From Breviolum minutum Mf 1.05b.01 (lineage: Eukaryota > Sar > Dinophyceae > Suessiales > Symbiodiniaceae): a stretch of DNA of 64,000 nt. A program made the translations under genes and the position numbers. The DNA is taken from NCBI GenBank assembly GCA_000507305.1, contig DF239412.1:146198-210197 (forward strand), given 5' to 3'. The notes under the pieces are model-generated. The model was not told the DNA's origin, ran no database searches, and saw nothing but the letters and a program-made list of their open reading frames with translations. Below, in pieces: positions 34,152 through 44,989 of the stretch (its first letter is position 1; every line of letters starts with the position of its first letter).

Positions 34152-36526
34152 TCAGCACATCACCTTTTTCACCGTGGCATCATTGAACATCACCTTTTTG
34201 TGGTAATGATATTCCACCTGTGCACTTTGGAGCATTTCCAACAACACGGGTTTCAACCGTGTTTGGAATTCTTGCCAATCTACATGACTCATTTTGCTCT
34301 CATGGCAAAGTCTATTCACTTCAACCGTCCATTGTCTCAAGTTGGCACAGCTGGAGGATGGCCTCCGTGGCATCGCCGCCATTTTTTCAAGCTTCGGCTT
34401 GCAAATAAAGAGCCAATCCTCCAGATTTGACATTCCAAACTCCTCCAAGACGTGAACCTTGCAGGGGTGAAATGCCATGTGTTGTTTTGTTTTGTTCAAA
34501 AAATGGTGTGACCATCTGGAATACCACTACCGTACCTTTACCTAATACTCTACTGTTGTTTTACTACGCCCATACGCATATATACTGTGGTGAGATAGCA
34601 TCCCACGGCCACAACCCTTTTTAGTTTCACCTCAAGATCATACCTTTCCTTCACATCATTCACAAACAGTGGGGCCCCAGGATGCAACACATTATCTGCA
34701 ATCACTCTAGCACCAGGGCGAAGAAGACGTTCTGCCATTGCCAAGTCCTACGAAGGGTTTTACTGCAAGGAGGTGAACCAAGTAGAGTTTCCATGAGTTT
34801 CCAAATACAACAGGTGTCTTTTAAACTTTTTTTGTAAAAAACGGCCAATTCCCAAGCCATTCGCACGTCAAGCGCATGATAAATAACGACAAATAGATGT
34901 CAACTTCCGGTAGAAGTGGATTCCAAAGGTTCCATGTCCATCATGTCCGTCATGCCATCCCCCCCAAAGTCTCTCATTTGTGCCCAAATCCTCATGGTAG
35001 ATGGTCCCACGGTGATCCAAAAGAAGTACATCCACTGGTTCCAACAAACCACAGGACAACCAATCACTAGCACGGCCAACACACATCTTCACCCCAGAAG
35101 TTTCACTGGTCATACTCAAAATCTTCTGTGCAACTGCTGCATTTAAAGGATCCGCCTCAATAGAGATTACTTGACAGCCATGTGCTGCTAAACGCAAGGA
35201 GGTGAAACCAATATAAGTTCCAAGTTCAAGTACACGATCGCCAGGCTTGATATGTGTCTCTAAGATCTGGGCTTTCTCACCTCCAGCCACCTTGAGCCAA
35301 CGATGTTCATGCGCATAATTTTCGATTAAAGTTAGAAGCTCTGCAGCAGTTTGGTGACCAAATTGTGTTAAATGCTCCAACAAATCCAATTCCTTCCGCC
35401 GCTTCTTCAACATCAAAGACTTGGTCAGAAGCTGCTGGGCTGCTTCCTCTTGTCCTGCGGCTTGGCATGCCCACACCGCAGCACTCAAAGTCCAAGGATC
35501 TTCGTGAGGTTTCTGTAAAATCTCTAAGAATTGCAAAGCGCTTCTCCAATGACTTCCACCACCTAAAACCCGCAGTAGACTGCGATATGTCGTGGGATCA
35601 AGGTCACTCTCTCCATGCCCAACCTTCTTAAGGTTTCCGCTGTTCGTGGAAGGCTTTGCTGATTGAATGTTCTCATAGAAGAGTTGGATTCCACGCTCCC
35701 ATTGCATGGATTTCGCCAAGGCCGAAAGAGCTGTAGAGACATGCTTTGGTTCCAACTGTAGAAGTGACAAGGTGGCTTCCCATTCAGAAGAGGCAGCACA
35801 AGTTCGCATTGCCATGTGGACGCCACCGTGATGCAGTGGTCGATCTGCAAGTAGTGTCAATGCTGCTTCCCAGGCATAACTACGTTTGCACGCTTCCATT
35901 ACCATGGTCATGTGTGAGGCGTCTTCCAGATCTGAGTTAGCATATAGCTGTAGAGCTTGCTCCCACTGGTGCGCAACTTGCAAAGCTGTCAAAATCGACA
36001 GGTTGCAATCATTGGTCTCAGAATGATGTTTGCTGCTTGGGATGCTTGAGGGAAGATGTGTAACCAGCAAATTTAGAGCAGCTTGCCACATAAAACGCCT
36101 TCCACACGACACAAGGGTCGTATTCAAAGATGCTGTTGAAAGATGAACTCTCCGAAGTTGCATGGTACTAAGGATCTCTAAGCAGTGCATCCAAGCCGTG
36201 GCTTCTGCTACGATGCGGAGGGTGGAAGCATGTGAGGCTGGAGAAATGATTTCCTCACGAAGGAAAGTCGTCGATTGTTCCCATTGCATACCCCGTCCCA
36301 ATGCTCTGATCGTCGCGTCCGCGGTCACCGTGGAACCGCCTCGCAAACTTGTCCAAAACTGGAGGGCGAGTTGCCAATTGCTCCGGGCACCTGCATTGGT
36401 GATTAGGTCAACCGGGTTTTCCAGCTGCTTTGAAGGATCTCCGGCTTTGAAATCTGACGCCTTCTTTTTCGCAAACTTTGCAAAGGTTCGGCTCTTTCTC
36501 AAAATCCTTAGCCTCGGCGGAAACAT
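34152..36526 (-). CDS. PPR array fused to catechol-O-methyltransferase domain
   Basis: The first exon (36526-34991) is open for over 500 residues. The Met start is followed by a basic, transit-like N-terminus (FPPRLRILRKSRTFAKFAKK). About ten PPR-like repeats (residues about 45-400) carry the signature, for example SCGRRFMWQAALNLL, EACKRSYAWEAALTLL and TCAASSEWEATLSLL. Then comes a SAM-dependent COMT fold: HEHRWLKVAGGEKAQIL, motif I VLELGTYIGFTSLRLA, acidic SIEADP, and LLLDHRGTIY. Exon 2 (34747-34631) gives the metal-binding ADNVLHPGAP. Exon 3 (from 34457) gives EEFGMSNLEDWLF. The COMT Mg ligands D, D and N are present; the catalytic Lys four residues after the first D-H is not seen. The open frame of exon 3 ends at 34152, but a splice near 34205 is possible. 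Likely organellar; the substrate is unknown. Confidence 0.85.
34748..34990 (-). other. intron with a non-canonical GA donor in PPR-COMT
   Basis: The COMT fold is continuous only if exon 1 ends at ...YHE and exon 2 begins DLAMAERLL. This puts the intron start at GATTTGG and its end at TAG, with GA(T/C)TTGG repeated at both borders. GA-AG and GC-AG introns are known in dinoflagellates. Confidence 0.6.
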
Positions 36527-36539
36527 CCAACCAACTTCA

Positions 36540-37130
36540 TCTCAAGATGGTCTCTGCCCATCAAATGCCCTGCAAAGTCTGACCGGCAGTTGGACGACAT
36601 CATGGCATTTGGATGAGAAATGTGACTGCTACATGTACTGTTTAGGAAATGTTTAAATCAAGTAGTCCTCGTGTTGGCCACTTGACTGAAGTTGTAAAGT
36701 CTCCATGAGATGTCAGACATTCCGGGCGTTGACAAGAAGCATTGCTGTTCAGCCTCCATCGAGTTTGGATATGCCTGTTTTCTCTGCTGAGGAAATAAAC
36801 TATGCATCTTCAGCCTGAATCCTCAGCAGGTTTGGCTTCTGTGGCTTCTAGTTGTTTTCTTGCACTCATTTCGATCCTCCTTCAAGAGAGAAACGAGCCA
36901 AAGCAAACCTCCAGTAGGTCTCATGATGCTGCACTGCAAGGGTTTGTTGCAGAATCACTCGTGCATAAGCCATACTGCACACTCTTAAGGCTAACAAAAA
37001 TGCACATTTAGAGTACTTCTGTCATACCAATTGTTTCGAACGTAATCCGCTAATTCAAAATTTCATCAATAGCATAATACCATCAGAATACCCATTATTA
37101 TCTAGCGTATCCAGTTTGTACATTACTTCA
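36540..37130. other. intergenic; uncertain plus-strand ORF
   Basis: A plus-strand frame at 36802-37011 starts at a Met with a hydrophobic stretch (VASSCFLALISILL), but nothing around it supports a gene on this strand. No other exon was seen. Confidence 0.3.
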
Positions 37131-37137
37131 TATGACT

Positions 37138-38310
37138 TCATATAGACAAGACACGATGATACACGATTTCTTGATATACTGTGTATCCTGTTGACGAGCA
37201 AGCATCCAAAAAAAAACGACCCACCTCCACCTCCACCTCGATATCCTCGATTTTTTCGGCCGTCTGCACTCGTTGCAATGCTTCAGGTGCCTGGTAAGAA
37301 TCACTGCTGGCAGTCAATGTCAAACTGTAAGCCAGGGTGACCTTCTTGTCTTTTTGGCACGATGAGCAGCAAGATCAAGAAAATCATAAGTCAGCAAAAA
37401 TGTAAAATTAGCCAAGTCTGTTGGAAAATTGATGAGAAATGTGATGTTATACATCTTGAATCATCTCGATTTTCCCCAATCACCCCTATTTTTTGCATGT
37501 TTTTTGGTCATCTGCACCTCTTGCAGGAACCACTTCCCAATGAAGTCAACTTCACCACGCTTAGGGCAACTGGGTTGGCTTGGCTTCGGCACAGGGCACC
37601 ATACCGGATTCACCGGTCCCACCAAGTTCACAGGAAGCGCCTGGTCAATCCACAGGGGTCAATTTATAGTTTCAGCCCATTGTCCCAACATGAGCTGCAC
37701 CTCCAAACGTGGACGTTTTGCCCGGTTTGGGACGGCGGCTTCCTGCAAAGAGGATGGCCAAGTAAAGCCTTTCTCCGGTAAGCGCCTTCAAAACACGTGG
37801 GATTTGATGAGCCCCAGCAGTTTCTTAGAATCATATCATGACATCATGACATCATGACAAGATCATACAAGATCATACATGCAGACCAGGCACATGTTCG
37901 GTCCTGTTTGCGCTGCAAGCTTTTCACAATGACAACACATTCATCTTGATCAAACATATATATTCCAGGATGTTACACGGTTACTGCATGAGAAAGGCCG
38001 AAGTTTTCGTTGAAAAAAAGTCAGCTGTCCTAGTTTTCCCCCTGGAGCTTGAGGAGCAGGTAAGCCTGGAAACAGCTGGCGCTACTTATGGGTTCATGAC
38101 TCACTGCTGTTGATGCCAAGAAGCAGGAAGGTTGATGTCCCCAAAGGCCCAACATTAAAGTTGTACGAGCTTCATGAGATTCCTTAAGCTGCAGCTGACA
38201 TCGTTTAGAAGGCGAAAAGGACCCCTCGAAACCAGCACGCTTTGGATGAACGAACCAAGTTGCATCTGATGTAGAAAGGTTTGGGATGACGCCATGCAGC
38301 AAACTTCCAT
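37138..38310 (-). CDS. unidentified multi-exon protein
   Basis: Minus-strand exon candidates are 38302-38030 (TSDATWFVHPKRAGFEGSFS then KRCQLQLKESHEARTTLM), 37755-37670 (EAAVPNRAKRPRLEVQLMLG), 37655-37510 (LPVNLVGPVNPVWCPVPKPS then EVDFIGKWFL) and 37370-37220 (KVTLAYSLTLTASSDSYQAP then TAEKIEDIEVEVEV). The exon at 37.5-37.65 kb has no ATG but is strongly coding. The family is unknown. It runs towards the PPR-COMT gene on the same strand. Confidence 0.5.
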
Positions 38311-38369
38311 TGAAAAAAAGAACCTCAAGTGGAAAAAAACGGCCAAAACGGCGAAATTGCAGTCGAGTC

Positions 38370-38463
38370 TAGTTGGTGGTTGAACCACCCATTCTTGTCA
38401 AAATTGGATCATTTCTCCAGGGATCGGGCTGAAAAAAAAAAATGTTTGAAATCATCACCTAGT
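38370..38463. repeat. family-B repeat (copy 8)
   Basis: TAGTTGGTGGTTGAACCACC to GAAATCATCACC (degenerate), with AAATTGGATCATTTC inside. Confidence 0.6.
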
Positions 38464-38569
38464 AGCCTACTTGGCTTGGCTGAAGTGGTTCGTTCTGTAC
38501 CAGTTAGACAAGAAGGAGAGAAAAAGAACCATTGAGTAGGACAATCGTGACTACCTTGAAGAGTAATGT

Positions 38570-38700
38570 ACCTCCCCTGCTTTGTTGAATACATCAACAT
38601 CCAGTGGTGTGTGCTTTTTTTCGAGTCTGGCTCCCAGACCTGATCTTATCACAACATAGTTACAGGAACAGGATGCTCGATATAAAAACCATGAAAGTGC
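38570..38700 (-). CDS. unidentified exon
   Basis: The minus strand reads VIRSGLGARLEKKHTPLDVD and then VFNKAGEVHYSS, with coding character. It probably belongs to the same gene as the exons at 37.1-38.3 kb. Confidence 0.4.
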
Positions 38701-38969
38701 ATCGGAGGTAGACGAGCAAGAAAATAAGGACCTGAGTTTAATCATATGTTTTCTCATGTTTTCCCACATCACTATTTCAAAGCATGATTTTTCCACTCGA
38801 ATCACTCGGAAAATCAAATCACCGGATTCCTATTTGAGATCACTATTGTAGAAACCTCACTATCACAGATGTTCTCACCGAAAAATCACGAACATAATTA
38901 TTTCACCTTGCCTTAAGCTGCGGTTGACCTAAACCTCTTTAGTACACAAAATGTATGCTACACAAACGG

Positions 38970-39180
38970 TACGTTTTCAAACCTCCTTCCTACGATAAAC
39001 TCTGGCAGTTGATCGAGAAGCGGCAAATTTTTGGGGAACGAATTAGAGGGGCTTCTGAGTTGGATTTTTTCAAGCTGATATTGGGATAGATTGCGCGGTC
39101 GCTGGAAGATGATTCAAGGAACGGGAAAAATGCTCGAAAAAAAGGCGAAGATTATGCCTTCAAAAGGTAAAAATGCCCAA
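38970..39180 (+). CDS. possible plus-strand exons
   Basis: The plus strand reads PPSYDKLWQLIEKRQIFGER then ASELDFFKLILG, then a stop at 39087. A second short segment at 39090-39168 in another frame is charged (SRNGKNARKKGEDYAFKR). These read like exons, but they would be on the opposite strand from all neighbours. No family is recognised. Confidence 0.35.
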
Positions 39181-39880
39181 AGGAATGAAGTTTTATTTCT
39201 AAGATTTCCCTTCAGCAAAACGAAGTCTCCGTTTTTGTGGGGGTTTCTCCCAAGTGACTCGATTCACCTTTGGCTCACATAGCCAAGCTCGTGTTGCACG
39301 GCTTTCGGGTTCCAGGTTTTGGTTAGTGACCTGGGTACTTGAAGACAGGTATCTGGAGACTGGTCATGGGAATCTATGGGGCCCACCCACCCCTAATGCC
39401 ACGGTTTTGCCTAGCAATAGCCGGCTTTATGATAGGGGATTACTAGGGGACAATGATGGTTAATAGGAATCCCTTAATAAGGCCCTGTTTCCTGGGTGTC
39501 AGGGGGGGCGGGTCGCCTTTAGATTCCCATGATCTGAGGGAAAAATGTGGAGATGTTGCACCTAAGATTCTTTTGCAGGGGCATCCGACGGTTCGCCCTG
39601 TATGTTGCACAGAAAATGAAGCATCAAAGAGACTGGATGCAGGAGATGATTCAAAGATGCAAGTCTCAAACTTTTATTCAAAGTTCACATGCTGTTGCAT
39701 GATCAAGGTCACCTTAAAACCTGCAGTCATTTAAGGCACATTTGCACAAAAAAAAACTCAAGTCTTGAGGCCCTTACCATTGTTGCAGAAGAAGACCCAC
39801 CTCATTTCCAAAGAAATGTAAGAGTTCAAATTAATGTAGCAGTAACATTTCAAGTTGCGTACATTTGTTGCCAACCCTGC
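39180..39880. other. no supported gene
   Basis: This stretch has G- and C-runs near 39380-39510 (GGGGGGCGGG) and low-quality open frames. It may hold intronic or downstream sequence of the oxygenase gene. Confidence 0.35.
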
Positions 39881-39889
39881 TAGGTTGCG

Positions 39890-41015
39890 GCTGCAAACAA
39901 GACACCGCTGAGATAGATCACACTTGAAACTACTGGGTGCTTTGGTGTGGCCGGTGCCTTGGGCCCAAATTTGAAAAAACACAACTTCCAGGGTGGATTC
40001 AGTCCCGAAAAGAAGTTGGACCATGGATACCTTTCAGCACAACAAAAAATCTCCTCACCTTCAGCGTCTTCAGATCCACTTCATCCAAATCATAATGCAG
40101 TTGATGGCCACTCCCACTTCCAGAAGGACGCGAGTGTGCCCACCATTCCTGGAGAGATGCAGGAAGTACTTGGGACATCGTAGGACAAAAAAGGAATAAG
40201 AAAACTAAAGAAAGATGGAATATGATTGAGTCAGAATGCAAACAACTGAAACTATGCAAATTATATATGTAGATGGCTGCAAACCAAGTTTCAACGGACA
40301 CAATCTGACCTTCGGACACAAGCTCTCCAAAAGTCTCTGCAGCAAGACGTTCCACATATCTCGCAGCGGATTGAATGAGGTTGCACTCCTCCATGGCGGC
40401 ATCGGAAGCACTCAATGCCAAGGGCGATGACCAACCATGCAAAAACAACACCGAAGCTGGACAAATTTTGAACACAACTCCTCATCAATGGGCTGGTTGT
40501 ACGAGAAGAAGCTTGGGGTTGGATAGCAATGCCTTGGCTTCCAGATTGCCAACCGTTTGGCATCCAAAAAACGAATCAAATTTGGGTCCCAGGTGCTCTG
40601 ACCAAAAAGTGGCACCAGGCTTGAAGGCTTCCTTTGAATCCAGGAAAATGCAGCAAAATTCAGCCAGAAACAAGGTGGAACACTTCAACATACTGTTGAT
40701 GGTTCGTTCGGAAATCCGGGATCAACTCACCAGTTGAGGGAAAGGTAGTTGAAATCTACCATTATTATCATTGTTTATCCAAGGTTTTAGACAGACATCC
40801 AAACGGTGGTTGTCAACGGGATTTCTGAACCATCAACAGTAGCATGCTGCATCCTCTGCCAATGCATTCCTGAAGCGCTGAAAGCAACTCAGCAGGCAAG
40901 GCATTGTCAAAGGCAGCAACGAGATTATCCTCACCTGTTGCAATAGGTGGCTCCCATGAATATAGCAACCATGACAACATGAAAATGTGAACCTTTTTTC
41001 CTGTCACATAAAATT
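39890..41015 (-). CDS. 2OG-Fe(II) dioxygenase
   Basis: The minus-strand exons form a plant/protist-type 2OG-Fe(II) oxygenase: 41015-40850 (VAAFDNALPAELLSALQECI, the N-terminal helix), 40640-40500 (AFKPGATFWSEH), 40475-40270 (CNLIQSAARYVERLAAETFG), 40190-40050 (WWAHSRPSGSGSGHQLHYDL, with the HxD iron site inside HYDLDE) and 39930-39893 (HPVVSSVIYLSG, the strand before the GGPT segment). The C-terminal iron His and 2OG Arg were not found; they must lie further downstream. A family-A element sits in the intron between the first two exons. The substrate is unknown, and the exons upstream (41.4-42.6 kb) may be its 5' end. Confidence 0.65.
40693..40839. mobile_element. family-A MITE (copy 6), in oxygenase intron
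   Basis: Perfect CTGTTGATGG and CCATCAACAG ends with TA/TA flanks. The element begins about 10 bp after the upstream exon. Confidence 0.85.
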
Positions 41016-41276
41016 TCATCGGCTACACCTTCAAAGGTACCCTTCTACAGAAGTCATCTGCCTCTGCTGCGATCACCAAGCAAACAACTGCTATCCATCA
41101 CAGCTGGACTCAACCTCAGTTTGAAGAACCCATGCACAATCAATAGAACATGTCAAACGCAGGCAACCCAAATATCGAACCGTTCCCATTATTTCACTCA
41201 CTCTCTCACCGAAGGTTTATAAATTCCATATCGTTTCCATCCTTTCATATACTTTCATATGTTCCATCAATTGCTA

Positions 41277-41398
41277 CTGTTGATGGCTGAAATCCAGCGA
41301 TCACCAGTTGAGGGATAGGTAGTTTATCCCATTATTAACAAGGTTTTAGCACCATCCAAACGGTGGTTGTCAACGGGATTTTTCCGAACCATCAACTG
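41277..41398. mobile_element. family-A MITE (copy 7)
   Basis: CTGTTGATGG start, CCATCAACTG end (one mismatch), and the body CACCAGTTGAGGGA...TTTTAGCACCATCC shared with copies 4 and 6. It abuts the exon at 41402. Confidence 0.8.
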
Positions 41399-41401
41399 CC
41401 A

Positions 41402-42590
41402 TCACACCCTTTGATATACTGGTGCTTCAAAAAGCCCAGCTGCTTCCATGCGAAACCTAGCTGTTGGAGCCAATGATCCGACTCCTGGGGCATCCAACCA
41501 AAAAATGTCATCCTTCCCAAAATTCCCATCAACCTGGAAGCCCAAGGCCCAACCCCGTTGGTTTTTTATGGATGGACATGGTGAAACAAACCATTTTTTT
41601 ATGTATAGATTTGGTTCATCATCCAATTATTTGACTATAAATTTGGTGGTTTTTCCCCGGGCCCCATTTGAAAAATATGTGCAAGTCACAATGGATCATC
41701 TCCCCACAAATCGGGGTAAATTGGTTGAAAAAAAAACTTTGAAACCACCACCCGGCAAAAACTCCAACACAATCATTCAAGTCATTGAAATCATAGAATC
41801 CTGGCCTCGTGTCTACCAAGTTGAGCGTAGAGAAGCGCCAACTCATACATAGCAATCTGGTCAAGGTTTTCATCATTTGCAACACACTAAGAGTGCCAAA
41901 AACATCAAAACATCATCAAGTGAAAAGGATACCTTTGGCCAAAATTACCCTATACTCGAAGACCTTTCGAATTCTTGGAAACTTGAAGTTTTTTTGTGAC
42001 GGTTTTCACCCCACAACGAGCCTGTACTTGTGGCGTTGCAACTTTTCGCTTAGCAGCTTGCTGCAATTTCTGTATGGCAGCCTCATGGTTACCTGGTCGG
42101 ATTCCGACCAATGTCTTGACACTGAAACTGCGCTCTTCTGAAGGCTTCTTGAGATTTTTGCGTGAAAAAAAATGGCAATCCTCCTAAACCGTCAGACTTC
42201 GTCAATGCTCTACTATAAATCTGGTTGAGATCAGATATTCTACCGGACCATCGGCATTTGCGAATGCATAATTTTGGATTGTGCAGAAAAAAACGCCTTT
42301 CAATCTCGTTCCCTACTTGCTGCTTCCATGGCTTCTTTAGGCCGCACTTCCCACCTTGATCTTTGGAGGTCTTTGCCTCTTCCTCAGCGAAACACAACGC
42401 ATCACCAAACACATGTGGGCAGCGGATGAAACCGCGTGGGCAGCCGCTGCCTCCCATTTTTGTTGGGCTGCTTAGGCTCTACCAATTCCTTCACGCTGGA
42501 AGCTGATGAAGTTGTTTTCTTTCCTGAAGGTGCTGGACCAGCAAACACACCAGTTGCCAACATGTCTTCAGTTACCAATTGAAATGTCAA
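41402..42590 (-). CDS. unidentified basic protein, multi-exon
   Basis: Minus-strand exons are 42590-42430 (Met start, MTFQLVTEDMLATGVFAGPA, then Ser/Lys-rich), 42400-42290 (FAEEEAKTSKDQGGKCGLKK), 42165-41952 (KTLVGIRPGNHEAAIQKLQQ then AAKRKVATPQVQARCGVKTV, ending in a stop frame), 41860-41760 (RFSTLNLVDTRPGFYDFNDL) and 41560-41402 (ALGFQVDGNFGKDDIFWLDA). The middle exon is Lys/Gln-rich. It could be the 5' half of the 2OG oxygenase gene directly downstream, since the strand matches and the last exon ends about 390 bp from the oxygenase N-terminal exon. No family is recognised for the basic part. Confidence 0.5.
41643..41755. repeat. family-B repeat (copy 9)
   Basis: TTGGTGGTTTTTCCCC to AAACCACCACCC with TTGAAAAATATGTGCAAGTC inside. 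It lies between two exons of the basic-protein gene. Confidence 0.65.
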
Positions 42591-42904
42591 AATCTATCAA
42601 CATGTACTGAATCCACACAGTACTTACTGCAATATAGCATAATATAGCTATGTACAGCTTACGGTGACGATGGATGTAAGCAGAAGTCATTTCAACTAAA
42701 GCACCTTTGCCCACTGAGCCTCTGCCTGCCAACTTTCCCATCCAGCTGCAAGGGAGCTAAGCCATAACCATGGCCATGTACAATTCCAATGAGTCCAAAC
42801 TCTGCTTACTGGGAAAGGTTCGAAGATCCTCTGCATCTGAAATCATGTATTATGACCGTGGATGCTGAAGTTTTGTTTTTTCTGTTTAAGCATGTTTCAC
42901 AAAG

Positions 42905-43090
42905 CTACGGAAGCGTCAGCATGACGTCGTGTCTTCGGCAATTCAAACATCTCAAGCACTGCAGAAACTCGTATTCTTGCCTTTTTTCCTGCGCCAAACG
43001 GCACGTGATAGCCCCACAGAAGTGGCTCACAGGAGAAATGCCAGCAATTGTCAGGACATTGTCAGGACAAATTGCCCCCAGTGACAATGA
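42905..43090 (-). CDS. unidentified exon
   Basis: The minus strand reads GAICPDNVLTIAGISPVSHF then QEKRQEYEFLQCLRCLNCRR. It is open and protein-like, but a plus-strand frame overlaps it. Function unknown. Confidence 0.3.
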   Translation of the reverse strand, partial: SLSLGAICPDNVLTIAGISPVSHFCGAITCRLAQEKRQEYEFLQCLRCLNCRRHDVMLTLP

Positions 43091-43349
43091 ATCAAACCAA
43101 TATCAAACCAATACACAAAGCTAGCAGCTTACTCACAGGAGCATTCCTGGCACTTTTCCTGCAAACCAAATCTACATGTACACGGGCCGGGCTAGTCCCC
43201 TACTTTTAGCAGGAAACATCGTGGTTTCATTAACTCATAGCCACAGGGTGGTGCTGCAGCTTGAGATTTGCTCAAGGTCTGACCATTCAAAAGGACTGAT
43301 GTGCTTCCTTGGCGATAATCGACTGGTTTGACTGCCATAATTGATGATA

Positions 43350-43455
43350 CTGTTGATGGAAGAAATCCTGCACCAGTTGATGTAGTAGATGTCCCAGTCT
43401 TGACAGGGTTTCATACATTTCCCAGGTGGTTGTTTGGGATTTCTTCCATCAACAG
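43350..43455. mobile_element. family-A MITE (copy 8)
   Basis: Perfect CTGTTGATGG and CCATCAACAG ends with TA/TA flanks. Subterminal GAAGAAATCC and GGATTTCTTC-like segments are inverted. Confidence 0.85.
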
Positions 43456-43559
43456 TACTATCTCTAGAGTCGGGTGTTTAATGCAAACGTTGCACAAAAC
43501 AATGGAAGAATATGAGTGGAATTTCAATTGTTGTCTTGTTTCCTCGAAACTGCTCACGT

Positions 43560-43875
43560 GAGAAAAAAAAAAGGTAAAAAGTCACAATTGCGGGCAGAGA
43601 ACTTGAGCCGAAGATCCTGGCAACACTGCAAACCTATTATCTTCTTTTCGGCGTAACCATCATCCCAAAAAGCACCAAACAAACCTGAAAACCCATGGAA
43701 CTTCCAAGCATTTTTTGTCATATCTTTCACCACTCCAAGCATCACTTGGAAGGGCGACTTGCTGATAAACACGGTCAACCTGCTGGGGTTGGCGTATCCC
43801 ATGTTTCCATCCCAAAGCGGTTGATGGAAATACCTTTCAAAACGAAGGTTTCTGGTGGAAACATGTGGAAACCAT

Positions 43876-43927
<52 letters not shown>

Positions 43928-44090
43928 AATATGTTTCTTTAAAAAAAAACTGGCTCACAAAGGGCTTGCAGCATGCGATGCGAGGAGCTAGAACTCTTGA
44001 AAGTTGTTTCTCTGCCTCTTCCTTGGCTTGGAGATCATTTCGTTTCACTAACGAAATATCAACACATCTGGCCACATAACATTGCAACAA
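43560..44090 (-). CDS. unidentified protein, two exons around a CAT repeat
   Basis: The minus-strand exon 44090-43950 reads ISLVKRNDLQAKEEAEKQLS, and the exon about 43800-43580 reads SRLTVFISKSPFQVMLGVVK then FHGFSGLFGAFWDDGY. Both have coding character. A trinucleotide run in between would give poly-His if translated, but an intron there is more likely. No family is recognised. Confidence 0.4.
43877..43926. repeat. GAT/ATG trinucleotide microsatellite
   Basis: About 16 perfect GAT units between two exon candidates. Confidence 0.95.
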
Positions 44091-44099
44091 ATATCACCG

Positions 44100-44850
44100 C
44101 ACACATTGTGTCTTGATCTCCGTCCCTTTCAACCGAAGTCGTTTGGAATGTGTCTTTGTGTGCGTAGCGCGTAGCTGCGCTCAAACGTGTACAAAAAACA
44201 TGACGATTTGATTAGCGAGACGTCCTCTTTAAACACCTCTCTCACAAACACATTCCAACACAGAGATCCACAGATCTTACATCAACCAACCAACCAACTT
44301 TTCCAAGTCAAAACTGCAGAAGCCAAAGACTGGCTATAAATTGGTCAAGAATCAGCTGGCAATTCCAATCGTTGTGGTTGTAAATCCTCCATCAGCTCCA
44401 AGGTAGGATTCACAGGATCGGCTTCCTGGAATAAAATCGCTTTTGGGATTTTTGGGACATATTGGTTGGGTGTTTTTTTGTTATTGATCAGTTTTTATAT
44501 GTTTTTAATATGTTTTTGATGCCATCCGTTTTTGGTTAATCACTCTTTGTTGATTTAAATGGTGTTTTCTTTGTTGTTTGATGGCTTTTAAGATTCAAAT
44601 TCTTAGCGGGAGACCGGGTTTTCATCCTTGTCCTCGCACAAGTTTTGATGCTTTATGACTGCATTTCGTGTCCTCCAAAGGAATTTTGGCCTTTGTTGGC
44701 GCCTTGGCTTTTGGCCTGAAAATCAAGGATCAAAAGCGTTTGGGCGAAGTGGTGCATGAAATCCTCTGGAGAAAATTGCGGAAAAACCAATAGCTGCACC
44801 TGGATACTTTGGATACCGAAGCTTTGGCTTTAGGCCTCACCCACAAAATG
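44100..44850. other. no supported gene
   Basis: An AT-rich stretch with poly-T tracts and TGTTTTT repeats. No exon was seen. Confidence 0.4.
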
Positions 44851-44865
44851 AGATAATGAGTTCGA

Positions 44866-44938
<73 letters not shown>

Positions 44939-44946
44939 GCTGTTGC

Positions 44947-44989
<43 letters not shown>

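Noticed and set aside
34900-36656. Several plus- and minus-strand ORFs overlapping the PPR-COMT exon
   Set aside because: Other-frame shadows of the 500-residue open frame, whose PPR and COMT motifs are decisive.
41101-41400. Possible tRNA or hairpin RNA
   Set aside because: The only strong inverted repeats here are the family-A ends; no cloverleaf could be drawn.
43862-43930. Poly-His stretch in the minus frame
   Set aside because: It arises from the GAT microsatellite. The two flanking exon candidates are better explained with the repeat in an intron.
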